Notes: generated from the letters alone by a model not told the origin. A DNA stretch of 64,000 bases from Eonycteris spelaea (GCA_003508835.1 PUFA01000006.1:1488001-1552000), one strand, 5' to 3'. Counted from the stretch's first letter, positions 1 to 35,088 are shown. Made by a program: numbers and translations.

Positions 1-150
1 TGGGCAGCTCTCCCTCTCTCCCACTGACAATCCTAAGCTGCAGCCTCCCACCTAAGGCCAAGTGGAGTGACCCTGAGATGGACTCAAGCTCCTTCTGCTG
101 GGCGTTCTGCCGCACAGCATTGACCTTCCTGGTTTGGCTCAGAGGCTCTG

Positions 151-21954
<21,804 letters not shown>

Positions 21955-23439
21955 CTACATGGACGTAGTGACATCTAAAATACACCTGCTACTTGAACAA
22001 GGAGGATCTAGCTGTGTTGTAGTGGAATTAAAAATATCCAGGTGGTAAACGCTCGCTTCAGGTTTAAGGGCTAAAAACTTAGCTCTTCGGCTTTAATTGC
22101 TGGCAGCAGCGAAAAGCAGCACAGGCTCCAGCTGAGATGAAGGTACCTGCGAAAAACCTGGGCATCTCTCACCCCTCACTTCACACAGGGTCAGCGATTT
22201 GGAGTCTTTAGAGCTCTGGCCTCCTCTTACGCCCATCAGCCAAGGTAAAGTGCTTCTTAACTTTGTACCTGAGATTTTATACTAACTCTCTTAAAAACAA
22301 CTTTTAAAAAAAAGTTAGTGGAAAGAAAAAGTTCCCATTCCGTAGTTGGATTAATGGGCTGTGGTTTGTAGGAGTCTGTGTCCTTGGAAGAGTGTCTTCA
22401 GTGGGGGAGGGAAGGTTTAAAATAAACCCGTTTTCCAAAAATAGTTGTGATTGAAAGTGTTATTATCCATAACAAATGTTAGTGCTGATGGGAGAGAGGC
22501 ATGTGTGATTCTTTTGTCTAACAGACAAGTGAAAGTCATATTTCACATTATCATGGGGTTTTCTGTGATTTACAGAATATTTGTGAAACATTACTTGCAG
22601 GGGCCATGATTGATTTGGAGAGAACAGCTTGTGTGTAGGGGATATGTGTATTTCACCAAGACGGTTCCCCATGAAATTTACAGTCCCATAAAGTGCTTCT
22701 ACATCCTCGCCAGAGATCTAGTTAAAAGGATTTTACAGCCTTAAACATCCTAAAATTGATTCTAAATTAACATTTCCTCACATGTATTTGAGATATTGAT
22801 GGGGCCCAGCTATCAGAATTTTATTAGGGTGCAATAATCTGAGGCACGCTGAGACAGACATACATACACACCAACCTCTGCTACTCCCCAGAGGACACTG
22901 GATGTGTGCTTACAGGAAAGGCATCACATAGTCTCTGGGATGGAGACAACCACGAAATCCTGTCAGCCTGAACAGCCAGATGAATCACTATGGATCAACC
23001 TAAACACAAAAATGACCCAAACCCCTCATGGGACACATCAATCACTGTGAATGATATTACTGCCCAAGAATAACTCTCAGAGGCCATGGTCACCTTCGGT
23101 GGCCTAACTGGCCTCAAGAAAATGGGAATGAGTGGCTGTTCTAGACCTCAGGGAGGAGGGGTTGAAAGACTACCATTAGCTTTGTTAGTCAGGAAATCAC
23201 CCTGAGCCCCTGCCCTGCTGTGGATGGACACATTCAAGGACCAAAACTCAAGGTGCTATCAGAGATGCACCTGCCGATTCTAGGACACCAACGGTAGGCA
23301 ACTTTCAGCTGGACACTCTACATTATGGCCATTTGATGTTTCCTTGGATCTTAATATTTCCTTACCATCTTTGTTTTTAAATGGAAAAAGAAAATCAACA
23401 AATGGCAGCTTTAAAGGTCACTGTGATATAGCTGTAAAT

Positions 23440-23545
23440 CAATGAACATGTAGCGAAGGCCCATCATACTGCACAGTGCAAGGTGCTGCTGGGGGTGCAG
23501 AGATGAATATGGCGCTCCCAGGGCCCCTGAGGAGCTCCAAATCTT
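23440..23545 (-). repeat. L2 fragment
   Basis: 'gcacagtgcaaggtgctgctgg' and 'gtgcagagatgaatatgg' are antisense L2. Confidence 0.5.
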
Positions 23546-23549
23546 GTAG

Positions 23550-23655
23550 AGTGGAAGAACATGAGATTTGGCATCAGACCGGGTTCATGGTCAGCTCCTC
23601 ACTTGCTATTTAGTAAAATGTCAAAAGTAATAGTACCTGCCTCATACCTTGCTAT
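23550..23655 (+). repeat. MIR fragment
   Basis: 'gaacatgagatttggcatcag' and 'tagtacctgcctcat' match parts of MIR. Confidence 0.5.
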
Positions 23656-23754
23656 CCTCCAGTCTCACTCCAGAGGAAGCTACTTTAAACTCTTTTGGCT
23701 ATTTCTTCTGGTGTTTACCTCCATATTTCCAAATAATGAGTTTATACTACTTGG

Positions 23755-24135
23755 CATGGGCTGGATTGTGTTCCCTTTGTCTCCCAAATTCACATGTTGA
23801 AGCCCTAACCCCAGTACCTCAGAATTTGGACATAGAGTCTTTAAAGAGGTAATTATGTTAAAATGAGGTCATTAGGGTGGGCTCTAAACCAACATAATTT
23901 GCATATAAGAGGAGATTAGGGCACATACACATACAGATGAAAGACCCTATGAAGACAATAGAAGTCTGCCATCCACAGTCATGCAGAGGCCACAGAAGAA
24001 ACCAACCCTGTAACACTTTGATTTTGGACACCTTAATCAGAGCCTCTAGAACTGTGAGATAATAAGTTTCTGTTGTTTATCAAGCCACCTCGGTCTGTGA
24101 TATTTTGTTATGGCAGCCCATGCAAACTAATACAT
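23755..24135 (+). mobile_element. MaLR-type LTR (MLT1/MST-like)
   Basis: Typical order: 'ggctggattgtgttccc', 'aaattcacatgttgaagccc', 'aatgaggtcattagggtggg', 'ctagaactgtgagataataa' and the end 'gcaaactaatac'. It is an old solo LTR on the plus strand with no internal genes. Confidence 0.75.
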
Positions 24136-25989
24136 TATTATTATTCAATTTATCAGCTTGAGACACCATGTATTTCTTATTCTGGCAGTTGAGGAATTAG
24201 CTTTCTTGTACCACTGGAATCCCCCTTATCCTCACAATCAATAGTTACTGTTTATATCATTGACCAATAAACATTGTTTACTTAAGTTGTAACATTATAT
24301 TTCTTCCTTTTATAAATTGGTTTTACTTGTAGTTAATTTTTTTCATTTGTTTATTTTACTAAGTACATAGACCTATTCTAAATGTTTTAGGTCTTCTAAA
24401 TATGTTCTAAACATGTAGCAATGATTTTCCCAAATGTTCAACCCTTAACTGATCAGTTCCATCTTTTCCCTGGAGACCTCTGCCCCACACAGTCTTTCTG
24501 CTCATTTGGACCAGTTGCTTGTAGGCCTGGTGTACAAACATTGTTCTGGGATTTCCTTTTGCCATTCTTCTCTGTTGATTGTTTTATTTCTGGGATTTAC
24601 CTTATCTTCTTTTTTGGTTTACACTATTGGTTTGATGAAACACATTCTTCTCTAGTAGCTTCCTAAGAAACGAAAATTATTTTTTTGCGTGTGTCTTGAA
24701 AGTCTGGAAATGATTTTGAACCTCATGTTGGATTAGTTGGGTATGTAGTTTCATGTCAGAAATAAGCTTCTCTGGAATTGAGCCTCCCCAGTGCTGCCGT
24801 CGAAGAAGTCTGACGTCATTCTGATTCCCATTCTTTTGTCTGTGGCTCGTTTTTCCACTTGTTGCTTTTAAAACCTTTCCTGAAATTGTACGATGATAGA
24901 TCTTGGTGCAGGTCTTTTTCATTTATTATAGTAGGCCCTTGGTGGGCTCTTTTAATCAGGTGCTATGGCCTTCGGTCTTTGGAAATTTCTTTATCAGTCA
25001 ACAACTAGTCTTTACATTGAGGAACTTATAAACATCAGTTCGTGGAGGGTTTTTTTCCTCCTGGGGCCCTTAGGGCCTCTGGAGAAGTCTTTTCTGTTTT
25101 CCCAGGGATGAGGAGACAGTGGCGGTGATAAATGCCTGGCTACTGGCTTCCTGAGGGGTGGAGGCCTGGCTGGGGCCGCCACAATGCAGTGTGTAGTCCT
25201 TCCTTCTGCCACCCAGTTTTTCACCCTGTATCTCATCCCTACCCTTCAAACATTGCCTGAAGCCTCTGAATATGGATGCCTCCAGAGTTTTTCTTCCTCC
25301 TTATGCAGCAAGAGTTTAGAGTAGCTGCTGTTGAGAGAGGAGCTCTGGGATGGGGGGCAAAGTGCTCTCCAAACAGACTTCAGCCAACCCCCATGTTTGG
25401 CCCCACACCTCATTTCTGACCTTCTGTGGTAATTCGTGCTTCAAAGCACAAAGCCCCATAGAGGCTGAACTGACTCGTTTCTTGTTGGTAATCTCCACTG
25501 TTGGCACTTAGCTTGTTATTTCTTAAGATGCTTCTGGGCAGGTAACATTTCCCTACTTGACTTTTACTTTCCTAATATTTGTTGAACTTTCATCTACTGT
25601 TCCTTTGTCTCCTTCTCTGAACTGTAGTGACTTAATACCTTTTTACATTTCTTTAGTGTTGTAGGTCAGTGAGGCTTTGAGAGGTAGTGGGAGATAAAGG
25701 GAGATAGTCATGTTTCATCAAGAGTGCCCAGCCCCTTATTTACTTTTATTTCAACTTTTCTTCTAAGTAAGATTTGATAAGAGTTGGGAAAAAAGACAAT
25801 ACAATTTTAAAAGTAGTTAAAAAGAAGAAAGCAATGGGAAGAGGAGAGGAATATGTCAATTTTAAGAGTCAGTTGCTGGGATAAATACTGTATCTAGGAT
25901 TCTTCTTGACTGCCAGAATAAAAGGAGAAATATTAACGATGAAGGGAAGAGAGAAGGAATGATGGCAGGGAGAAGAAATGAACATTTTT

Positions 25990-26170
25990 TTTAGTGTTTA
26001 TTAAGAACTAGTCATATACCATAATATGTATTATATACATTATTCATTTACCTTTAATATCCCAAAGAGGTAGTTATTATTATTCACAATTTTCAGGTGA
26101 AAAAAACTAAGGAAATGGAAACTGAAATCAGATTTGTATATAATTCCAGAGTCCACGTTCTCTCGCTGTA
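25990..26170 (-). repeat. MIR SINE
   Basis: 'tgtttattaagaactagtca', 'tatcccaaagaggtagttatt' and 'tcacaattttcaggtgaa' are antisense MIR. Confidence 0.65.
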
Positions 26171-26209
26171 ATCAAAAGCACTAATTCTGCTCTCCTCTGT
26201 GCTCCAAAG

Positions 26210-27320
26210 TGACCAGTAACCTCTTATTGTCAAATTTGGTGGCTAGCTCGCAGTCCATCTTGCTTGATCTCTAATGGATTGCAGATGACTCTTCTCAAAA
26301 CTCCTTTCCTGACTCTGACTGTCTCCTGATTCTACTTGTCATTCTGGATCCACCTCAGACTCCTTTGCAGGTCCTTCTCCTGTCCTGTTCTCAGGTCTCT
26401 TCTCATGCCTTGCAATCTCCTGGGTGACAGCCTTCACACCCATCACTTTGAGTTACATCTGTAGGCTTTACGACTCCCAAATCCATATCTCAGCCTGGGG
26501 TTGAGGTCCAGATCCCTGTATCTAAATGACCCGTGGACATCTTCATTGGTATGTTTCATGCCCTCTTCAAAACAATTAGTCCCAAACTGAACTCATCAAG
26601 CCCTCACACCTGCTCCTCACCCTGTACTGGTCCTATTTCAGTGACTGGGTCACCATTCTCCTGGTCACCCAAGACCTATCTTTGATGCACATTCCTTTCC
26701 CTTGCCTTCATCTGAACTGTTGCTGGTTCTACCAATTGTAACTCTTCGATCTCCCCAGATCGGTCTATCTTTGTCTCTATGCCACTATTTTTGTTTACTC
26801 CATCCCTTACATGGAGTCCTGCAATAGTCTCCTAACTGACCTTCAGATTTACCCCATTTTAATTGCCACAGTGATGTGAGGGCTAAGAATGCAAATATGA
26901 CAGACTTCCCCTTTCAAAACTCTTGAGTCGTTCTGCATATTGCCCTCAATAGAGAGTTTCAAACACCTCGGCCTGAAGAACTGTCACTTAAGTCTGCCAC
27001 AACTGAGATCTGACTCCTCCTCCCTCCCCGCTCATCACTGGTTCCAGTGGGAAGTAAGAGGAGGCTGCCAGCTTTCCCACACTTCGCAAACCATTCTCTA
27101 AATTCTCCAAACTGTTTCTAAATCATTTCTTATCTTCTGAGGTCAGGGCTCGTATCTTCTCCCACTACCTTGCCTCATTGCTGATTTGTTGGCCACCTCC
27201 TCGTGCTCTTCATTGACTTCAGGCCATAAGTTTTTCTATCTACCCAAGACCTCCTAGGCAATTTCAACAACAACATGTTCTATCTTCATAATTTGGGTGG
27301 CTGGCATCCTCCCTGATACA
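26210..27320 (+). repeat. L2 LINE, about 1.1 kb
   Basis: Sense L2 ORF2/3' region: 'gactcccaaatccatatctc', 'cccaaactgaactcatca', 'ctgaccttcagatttacccc', pyrimidine-rich throughout. The reading frame is broken. Confidence 0.7.
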
Positions 27321-27409
27321 TATGGGTTCACAGCAAGTGTTATTTAAACTGACATCCAACACACTATGCTCATAATGAACACTCTGATTTCATAACTCCG
27401 CACAGTAAT

Positions 27410-27600
27410 TAATTAAACAGATGTCTTGGGTGCCAGTAGCCTCTGAGACAAGCATTGGGATTGGGACTGGTTAACATGACAAACATAGTCTCTGTCCTCA
27501 ACATGCTTACAGACTGGTGGAACAGGCAACCAGACGATTTTAATAAATTTTAATAAAGAGTGAAAAGTGTTCTGATGGGGTGAATCCCATAGGAGCCCAT
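27410..27600 (-). repeat. L2 fragment
   Basis: 'agtctctgtcctcaacatgc' and 'ttacagactggtggaaca' are antisense L2 3' UTR. Confidence 0.6.
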
Positions 27601-27859
27601 AGGAGAGGAACAAAATCTAGACTTCAATGACCTCCGACCTTCACTTCCAACCAACCCAGCATTCACACTTATGAGCCACACCTCAAATTTGTGAATTGCC
27701 TGTCATGTCTATAGTTTCAGGCTCCTTACCCTTCTGCCTCCTCCATCTGTTCTCAGGAGATCTACTCTTGGGCTTAACAAATATGTTATAGGCCATTGGG
27801 CAAGAACCTCCTCACAGACCTCTTCATTATTTCCATGGTGTCTGTACCCACACCCATCC

Positions 27860-28540
27860 TTCTCTTTTCCTTTTTTACCCTTTTACTAGGACTCTCCACC
27901 CATCCATCCTGGTTCCTGAGGACTCTCACTCCAAACACTGCTCCTTCCTTGCCTGTATCATCAATCATTTTCTTTATTTAGGCATTTTTATTAATTAATT
28001 ATTGCCTACCCTAAAACAAAAATATGCAAAAATGAAAACAAAAACAACTTATTTCAACCCCATGTTCCCCTCCAGTCACCTGTCCTATTTCCTCACTTAA
28101 CAGCAGAGATTCTTAAAAATTGTCTACACTTTTTTCTGTTTTCTCACTGACCATTCTCTCCTCAACCCACTGCAATTTGGCTTCTCTCTCTCCGCACCCT
28201 TACTCTTCACTTCCATCACTCTAGCCAGTCTCTCTGACCTCTTAATTGCCCAATTCGGTGAGGACTTTAGTCTTTTGCTCACTTGTTCTGTTGCTGCAAC
28301 TAACATCGCTGACCATTGCTCTTACTTGGAATGCTTTCTTCCCCAGTTCCCCGGCACCATGACGTCCCCTTGACCACCTGTACCCTTGGCTGCTGCCTCC
28401 CTCCACCCCAACTACGAGTCCCCAGTGCCTGTCACATTCTATGGAAGTCCTCAGTAAGTTGTCTTCCACACAAGCAGGAGTCCCTCTGCCCTATCTTCAA
28501 TCTTACTATCAGCAATTCCATTAAACATGAAATTCAATAA
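27860..28540 (+). repeat. L2 LINE fragment
   Basis: Sense L2 ORF2: 'caacccactgcaatttggct', 'cttactcttcacttccatcact', 'catcgctgaccattgctc'. Confidence 0.55.
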
Positions 28541-28544
28541 ATAG

Positions 28545-28800
28545 TGATAGTGTGTCCCATTCTTGCGCTAGGACTCTTGGGATAAATGTGAAAAAGACAT
28601 AGTTTCTTCTCTCTAGGGGCACACAATTTTGGGGTGGTATACAGCCCTGTAATTAAGCAATTTCAATTCCAACAGTGTGGTGGTTAGTGCTACGATGGGG
28701 TAAGCATAGGATACTTTGGGAATGTGAGCAAGGGACCTCTGGCTTAGCCTTGGTTAGGGTGGTGGCTGTTGCTATGTAAGATTTCTGAGGAGGTGCCATC
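28545..28800 (-). repeat. L2 fragment
   Basis: Antisense L2: 'tgcgctaggactcttgggat', 'tttctgaggaggtgccatcc'. Confidence 0.5.
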
Positions 28801-28879
28801 CAGGCTGAAAGGCATTGGCATCTAGTCAATTAGCATCTAGTTGAAGAGGTGAGGGATTGCACGTGGGAGGAGGGGAGTG

Positions 28880-29060
28880 TGGTGGTTAGGGACACAGACA
28901 CTGAAGTTAGATGATATTTCACCTCCTGGCTCTGTGACTTTTGTAAATTACTTAACCTCTCTAGGCTTCAGTTCTCTTATCTGACTGAGAAAGAGGTGAA
29001 AACACCTCATAAGGGTCAATAAACTACCTAACATATAGAAACCCTCAATAAAGCTTAGCT
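28880..29060 (+). repeat. MIR SINE
   Basis: 'gtgtggtggttagggacac', 'cttaacctctctaggcttcag' and 'aaaccctcaataaagc' in MIR order. Confidence 0.75.
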
Positions 29061-29064
29061 CTTA

Positions 29065-29440
29065 TCCTCTTTGCTGGGATTGTTCAGAATGGCTGGAACA
29101 CAGTATGAGGAGGGAAAGTAGGTAGCGGACAGAGAATAAAGTACCTTATATGCTCTGCTGCAGGGTTTGCACTCTATCCTGAGGGCAATGATGAGTTTTA
29201 AGTCAAGAGAGACAAGAAAAGATTTTGTTCTAGAAATATCTTGACTGCAGTGTAGGAAGATAATTGAAAGGGGGCAAGACCAGAGGTGGGACCAGTTAGG
29301 AGTCTGTTCTCTGTAATCTTGGCAAAAGATCCTGATGATTACTAGATTTGGAGAGAAGAAATACCACATGGAAGTAACAAGATCTGGACTGACTGGCTGT
29401 GGAGGATGAAAGAGGGCGAGGAATCAAGGAGGATGCCTGG
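29065..29440 (-). repeat. L2 fragment
   Basis: Antisense L2: 'ctctatcctgagggcaatga', 'atcttgactgcagtgtagga'. Confidence 0.55.
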
Positions 29441-29444
29441 ATCA

Positions 29445-30110
29445 CCTTGCTTCCTATTTTACAGAGAAAACAGGGCCCATCAAGTGCAGCTCCCTTCTCA
29501 CCCCTCCATTCTTAGCCTTACCATATCAGCACCTACCCTTCCCACAAGTGCTAGATGCTGCCCCTCTATCTTAGACCTTTCCACCTCCTCTGACTCCTTT
29601 TAAACATTTGCTCCATCTTTGCCAACCCAAGTAAATAAACAAAGCCTTTCCCTCAAGATTCTACACTTCCTCCCTTCTTCATCCCCAAATTTCTCCCTCT
29701 GACCTACAGGAGAAAGTCTAAACTCCTAGTGGCATAGAAGCCCTTCAAAACTTGGCTCCAGGCCAACCTCATTTTGTCACTTCCATATTCCAACAGACCT
29801 GGACTTCTCAACTCCCCAGGCCCTTCCAAGGTCCTCTCTGCATGTCAACGCTGCTCTGCCATCCAGAATGGCCAGACTCACTTTTCCCCTTTGCCTAATT
29901 CTTCAAGACAACTAGGGCCTCTAGTTCTGTGGTCTCACCTATGCCACCTCTTCCCCTACCTACTATGCTGTAAAACTTAACCCTCCCTCCCATTATAGAG
30001 TGAGTCCCTCAAAGACAGGTGTTGGTTTCCCCTATCTCTGGGTCCCCAGGGCCTGGTATAATGCCTGGCACAATACAGGGGTTTAATAAATGCTTGCTAG
30101 GGGAATAAGA
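29445..30110 (+). repeat. L2 LINE 3' region, complete end
   Basis: 'ggagaaagtctaaactcc', 'ctgtggtctcacctatg', 'tggtataatgcctggcac' and the end 'gtttaataaatgcttgctagg' are sense L2. Confidence 0.7.
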
Positions 30111-30329
30111 GAAGAAATCAGCCAGCTCTTGTTTAGATTGGTATATCTGAGTGTCTGTGATATGTACATCCATAAAATGACCAGCTTCCCAAAGCTGCCA
30201 TGTGCAGAGTGGCAGAATCTCCAGCCAAGAAGGCCAGTGCAAATTCTATGAGGCATTTTACAGCTATGACAGGAAATAGCAATGTCAGTAGTGGCGTCAT
30301 CTTTGGACACTAAGGACAGGGATTCAGTG

Positions 30330-31130
30330 CCATGAACGGTCAGTTAAATTGTAATTGGAGTGAACTGTTCCTCTGCAAACCAAAATGTTCTTCAGCTGCA
30401 GCCAAATGGCATTGGAGAAGGGGAGAAAATTTTTTTTGCAACGTCGAAGAAATTATTTCCAATTTTGTGCTCACAACCAGAGACTCTAATGATCAGAGGA
30501 AATGAGAAGCAAACAAATTATCACTAATGGAAAATGGCTTTTGGAAAAGAGGATTTAATTTATAGTTAACTGGTCACGGCATGCAGCATGCTGGAAAAGT
30601 CGGCTTCACCAGCTTGATCAGAAGAACTGAAGCACAAGTGGAATGCCAGAGAAAAATATATGTGTGCCATCACATTTATTGGAATCTCTCTGTAAGTGGC
30701 AGCCAATTAAAAGAGTCATTATTTTACCTTGGAGAGAAAATGGTCTGAAAAATCAAAGCACATGAAATTAAAATCCGGATTAGGAACCTTGGTCCAAATT
30801 GGTTTGTTTGTGGCCTTGTAACCTTGGCAAGGTCTTCTGCAAGGACAACAAACCCACTTTGTCTTCAGCCCAGAGTGGACCCTCTGTTTTTAATTTCTTC
30901 TCCATTTTCAGAGGTGATTAATAAATCTGGACTCATCTATAAATCATTTCTATAGCAGCCAAATGGTTCTTCTTCATGCAGGGAAACTAAATTTACAAAA
31001 TCTCAAAACCCAGCTCTTGTATTAAGCCAAACATCTTTAGCAACAAGCGAGAAGAGGTATTATGAAATCGAAAGACTTGTTTCTAAAAGCAAGAAGCTTC
31101 CATGGCATGAGCTGTCAGACTGGCTGACTG
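30330..31130. promoter_or_regulatory. Candidate conserved non-coding element
   Basis: This is repeat-free, AT-rich, non-coding sequence with clustered homeodomain-like cores (cagccaattaaaagag, gatttaatttatagttaac, gtgattaataaat) inside the ARMH1 5' intron. It stands out because both flanks are L2 and microsatellite. The call rests on composition only. Confidence 0.3.
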
Positions 31131-31264
31131 TCAGACTGTTCCCAGATGACCTCGGAGACGACAAGGCAGTCATTGTGTGCTGTTCCTGTGGGTTATACCT
31201 CCACAATTGGAACAGAGGCCTCCTCCTTGGGCTCCCATCTGACTCCTCACTCTCAGTTCCCCAT

Positions 31265-31267
<3 letters not shown>

Positions 31268-31346
<79 letters not shown>
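31268..31346. repeat. (TG)n-(AG)n compound microsatellite
   Basis: About 18 TG units pass directly into about 21 AG units, then a decayed gacagacagatgg part. Apparent open frames here encode only dipeptide repeats. Confidence 0.97.
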
Positions 31347-31350
<4 letters not shown>

Positions 31351-31689
31351 TGTCAGTCTGAGAGACAGACAGATGGACAGACAGACACAAAGAAACATTT
31401 TCCTCCCAAACTTCAGGCCCAGCCAAAGGGCATATGCACTGCAATTTGTTACTTCCTTCTCACAGACTCCCTGCCTTCTGCTCCCCATTCGTACTCTCTT
31501 CTCAGACTCCTCCTGCCATCCATCACTTCCCTACAGACTCCATCTGCTCTATCTCTTCCCCATAGTTGCCTTTCTCTCCATCCTCTCCCTATAGATCATC
31601 TTTCCCCTATCTCCTTCCTGCATAATCTTCTGCCTTCATCCTCTCCCCAGACTTACCCTCATTGTCTACCCACAGATCCCACTTTTCCG

Positions 31690-34390
31690 ATCCCCAGGCT
31701 ATTTTTTTGCCTCCAACTCTACTCCATAGATCTGCCCTCATGCTCTCCCCACAAAATGAAACTCTAGATCAATCATAACCTCATTACCCACATTCTTTTC
31801 ACCCCTTCATTGCTCTATGCTTCATCTTTCTTGACCTGATTTCCTACCTTTCCTTCTCCTCCCAACCTTCTTACTCTGCTGTTGAAAGCTTTTGTTCCTG
31901 ATTAGGAAAGTCTCCTCCACTCTTAGCTTTTCCACAGTTGCTCTGCCTATTTCCAGCCTGCCCTGAAAGTTGCCTCTTCCCTAGGATGCCTCTTATGCAT
32001 AGCCCTCCCTGGTGGAGGCTGCCTATACTGTTACACCTCAAGGATCTCAGAGTTGGGAGTGGGACTAAGTTTCTCTTCACCAAAGCCCAACCCAGTTCCT
32101 TATCCCACCACCTTTTTGTAAAAATCTTTGCTACTTTGAGGGTTATGCCATCCAGTTGTATTGACCTCCTTGTGCCATCATCCGGATTCCAGAACAACCG
32201 AATTTATTCATCAAGGACTTCAGTACCTAGCAAACAAGCATTCTCTTTCCTTTCGCCTCCTCAAGTCCTGCCATCATCCAGGGGGATTTCAATGGCTATG
32301 TCAGCAACCTGAATGTCTTCTGTTCTCCACTTCAGCCACACACACACACCATGACCACATCTTAGGCCTTGTCATCACCTGAAGCTACACAAATGTCATG
32401 ACTCCACTTTCTGATCATGACTCTCTCATCCAATTATTTTCAAGATATGGGTTTTCTGACTTTACTGGGACCCCTAGTCCATAAAACTTTTATACTCCCT
32501 TATGCAGTTAGGTTCTAAGGTCCATCATCTCAACCTTTTGCAAGGATCCTCAGCTTCCTTGCCCTTTGTCCTTCCATTTCAACCACCTGATAAAACCCAA
32601 ACCTGTTCAACTAATCTGTCTGCACCCACCACTAGATGGCTGAAGATTGTTGGGGGAAATATACCTGTCATACAATGATGCAGATTGCTTCTGCTACATA
32701 TTAATGGTCATCAACCTCGACAGGCCTCATAACTGCCCAGAAATCTGTATGCTGCCATTCCCATTCTTCATTGCAGCGATTTCAATCTCTCTCTGCTCTT
32801 CTCAAACCTTGCACATTGTCTCCAAACCCTCTCTCACTCGCTGATATCTTGTCTGTTCCACAGAGAAAATACACCACAAACAAGAATTCCTTCAACTTCT
32901 TCCACCAAACCTACTAATGAACTAATTTCACATACTTTCTTCCTTTTTGTTACGATGCAAATGTCTCTCCACCTTTCTAAGTGAATTTCTCCATCAATGC
33001 TTTAAATTCCCTGTTATTCTTTTTCTGGGATTGCTACTGTCTCAGTTATCTCTTTTTCTCTATAATTTTATCTTTTTCTTTTTGCTGGATCCATTCCAAC
33101 AGCATTTCTTACACTTGAAAACACCTGTGTCTCTTTCCTGCTACTGCTATATTTATTTTTTCTCCTAAAGAGCCAGACATCTTGACACTATATTGTACAT
33201 GTAGTCTTCACTTCCTTAATTTCCCACTCACTTCTCAACTCACTGTAACTTGACCTCTGCTTCCAGGACTCCATAGAAATCACATTTGCAAAGGTTACTA
33301 ACAACTTCCTTGTTTCTAAATCCAGTGAATTTTTTCAGACTTTATTTGATTAGTCATGGGCCTTCAACACTTTCCTCTGTAGGTTTCTGAAACACCACAT
33401 TCTACTACTGATTATCTTACCACTCTGGACACTTCATCTCAATTACCTATGCAGGTTCATTCTCTTTTGCCAGACCCTGAGACTTGAGTGCCTCTCAGTG
33501 CTCTGTCCTTGGCCCTTTTTTCTTCTTACTCTACATATACATTCTCTTTGGGCAAGCCCAACAAACAATCCGTTGGTGTGGTTGTCACCTATAAGGCACT
33601 ACCGACTACCACATTTCTATTTCCATTTTAGACTTACCTTGCAAACTCTAGTCAGGCACACTCAACTGCCTCCTGGGCACCTCCATTTGGATGTCCCACT
33701 GGCACTTCAAATTCTCCAGGCCCAGAACTTACCCTCTCCAAAAAACTCTGCTTCCTCTCCTTTCTGTTTGCCCGAGCCAGGAATTTAGAAGTCATCTTTT
33801 CTTCCACTTGCCCCACCAGGCACTAAGTCCAGTTCTTTTTAACTTATAAGCATCGAAGGAATCCATTCTCATTTGTTCCTGCCACCTCTCCATGCTTTAG
33901 GCCACTGTTATCCTTCCACATTACTGAAACAACTTCCTGACTGTTCTCCTTCCTCCTAATCCCCAATCCATTCTCTGCATTGGTCTTTCTAAAATACAAA
34001 TCTCATCGTTACTCCTTTTCTAAAGCTCTGAAATGACTTCCCACTGCCCTTAGGAGAAAGTCTAAGTTCTTGCACTCATAAGAAACACACTTGAAAATTT
34101 TTATCATAAATAAGATCAACCTATAAGTTGAGTTTGCATCGAAGACCATCCAGGATCTGGGCCTAATTGTTCTTCCCAGGTTACTCTCACATTAATATCT
34201 CCTCATAAGTTCTGGAACTCACCCCTCAGTTTCCTCTTTTTGAGCTTCTGCAAAGTTGGTTCATGGGTGGTTCCTCTCTCTCTTTTTAACATTTATGGAA
34301 GTCAGAGCCAAAAGCTTAATCCTTACTAGAGCCCAGCTACATAATAGGTGCTCAGTAAATATTCGTTAAATGCATGGATAAATGCAAGAA
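31690..34390 (+). repeat. Long L2 LINE, about 2.7 kb
   Basis: This is continuous pyrimidine-rich sense L2 sequence. Late ORF2 is clear ('gctctgtccttggcccttttttc', 'catttggatgtcccactggc') and the 3' end is intact ('cataataggtgctcagtaaatattcg'). The consensus is about 3.3 kb, so this is most of an element. The frame is destroyed. The 5' boundary is approximate. Confidence 0.6.
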
Positions 34391-34758
34391 ACAATGCTCC
34401 TTAGTCCTGGGTTTCCTACGAACAGGGCATTCTCTAAAGTCTTCCCCTGAAGACGCTACCCACCCTTCAACCCCCGCCTCCAACTCCCCCACTGCCTCCT
34501 ACCCCACCAATCGGAATATGCCTCGTCCTACCGGGTAGAGGATGGGGCCGACATGAGCCCCCTACGTTGTTTTGTGTGGTTTTCAACCTCAGCTTTCGGA
34601 GCTGCGGCTGATAGAGGATGGTAGAGGTAGCTAGATGATGTAAGCCAAAGGACACTTCTGACCACTCGGTAGGAGTCGACACCCGGTGGGGAAGGATGAC
34701 TGGTACCCCGCCCGCCGCCTTCCCAGAAAAACCGCAAACCTCTCTCATATCCTCTTAC

Positions 34759-34860
34759 CTACATAGGAGAGTGGGGACTCTTTCTGACCCGCGTCCCGGC
34801 TGACCAATACCTGATCCACATCGTGAGTCAGCCAATGGCCGAGGGCCAGGGATAGAGCGG
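34759..34860 (-). other. ARMH1: Candidate ARMH1 5' non-coding exon
   Basis: On the minus strand 'ctcctatgtag' is followed by donor GTAAGA at 34758-34753, inside the CpG region and in the right orientation to splice to the acceptor at 21836. The 5' limit is a guess from the CCAAT boxes. Confidence 0.4.
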
Positions 34861-35088
34861 GGCGGAGCATGGTTGCTAGGGCCAAGCTAGTGGTATGAGG
34901 CAAGAGGCTCCACTAGTGACTCCGTGTGGTTGCTAGGGTGGGAGGTCACAAGAGCGCCCTCAGGGACTGGGCAGCGTTGAGGGAGGTGGGCGGTAACTGG
35001 GCGGTGCCCAGGAGGCGCCCAGGTGAGGTGCGGGCGTAAAATCAGCATCCCTAGCAGCAGACCAGTGCTGAGAACCCCGAGCTTTACC

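Noticed and set aside
22100..22260. A possible plus-strand exon ending ccaag|gtaaag
   Set aside because: One donor-like site without an acceptor, open frame or known protein is not enough.
31060..31594. Open frames encoding Leu-Ser, Cys-Val or Arg-Glu repeats
   Set aside because: They are translations of the TG/AG microsatellite. The same applies to frames at 45442-45719 over the GA tract.
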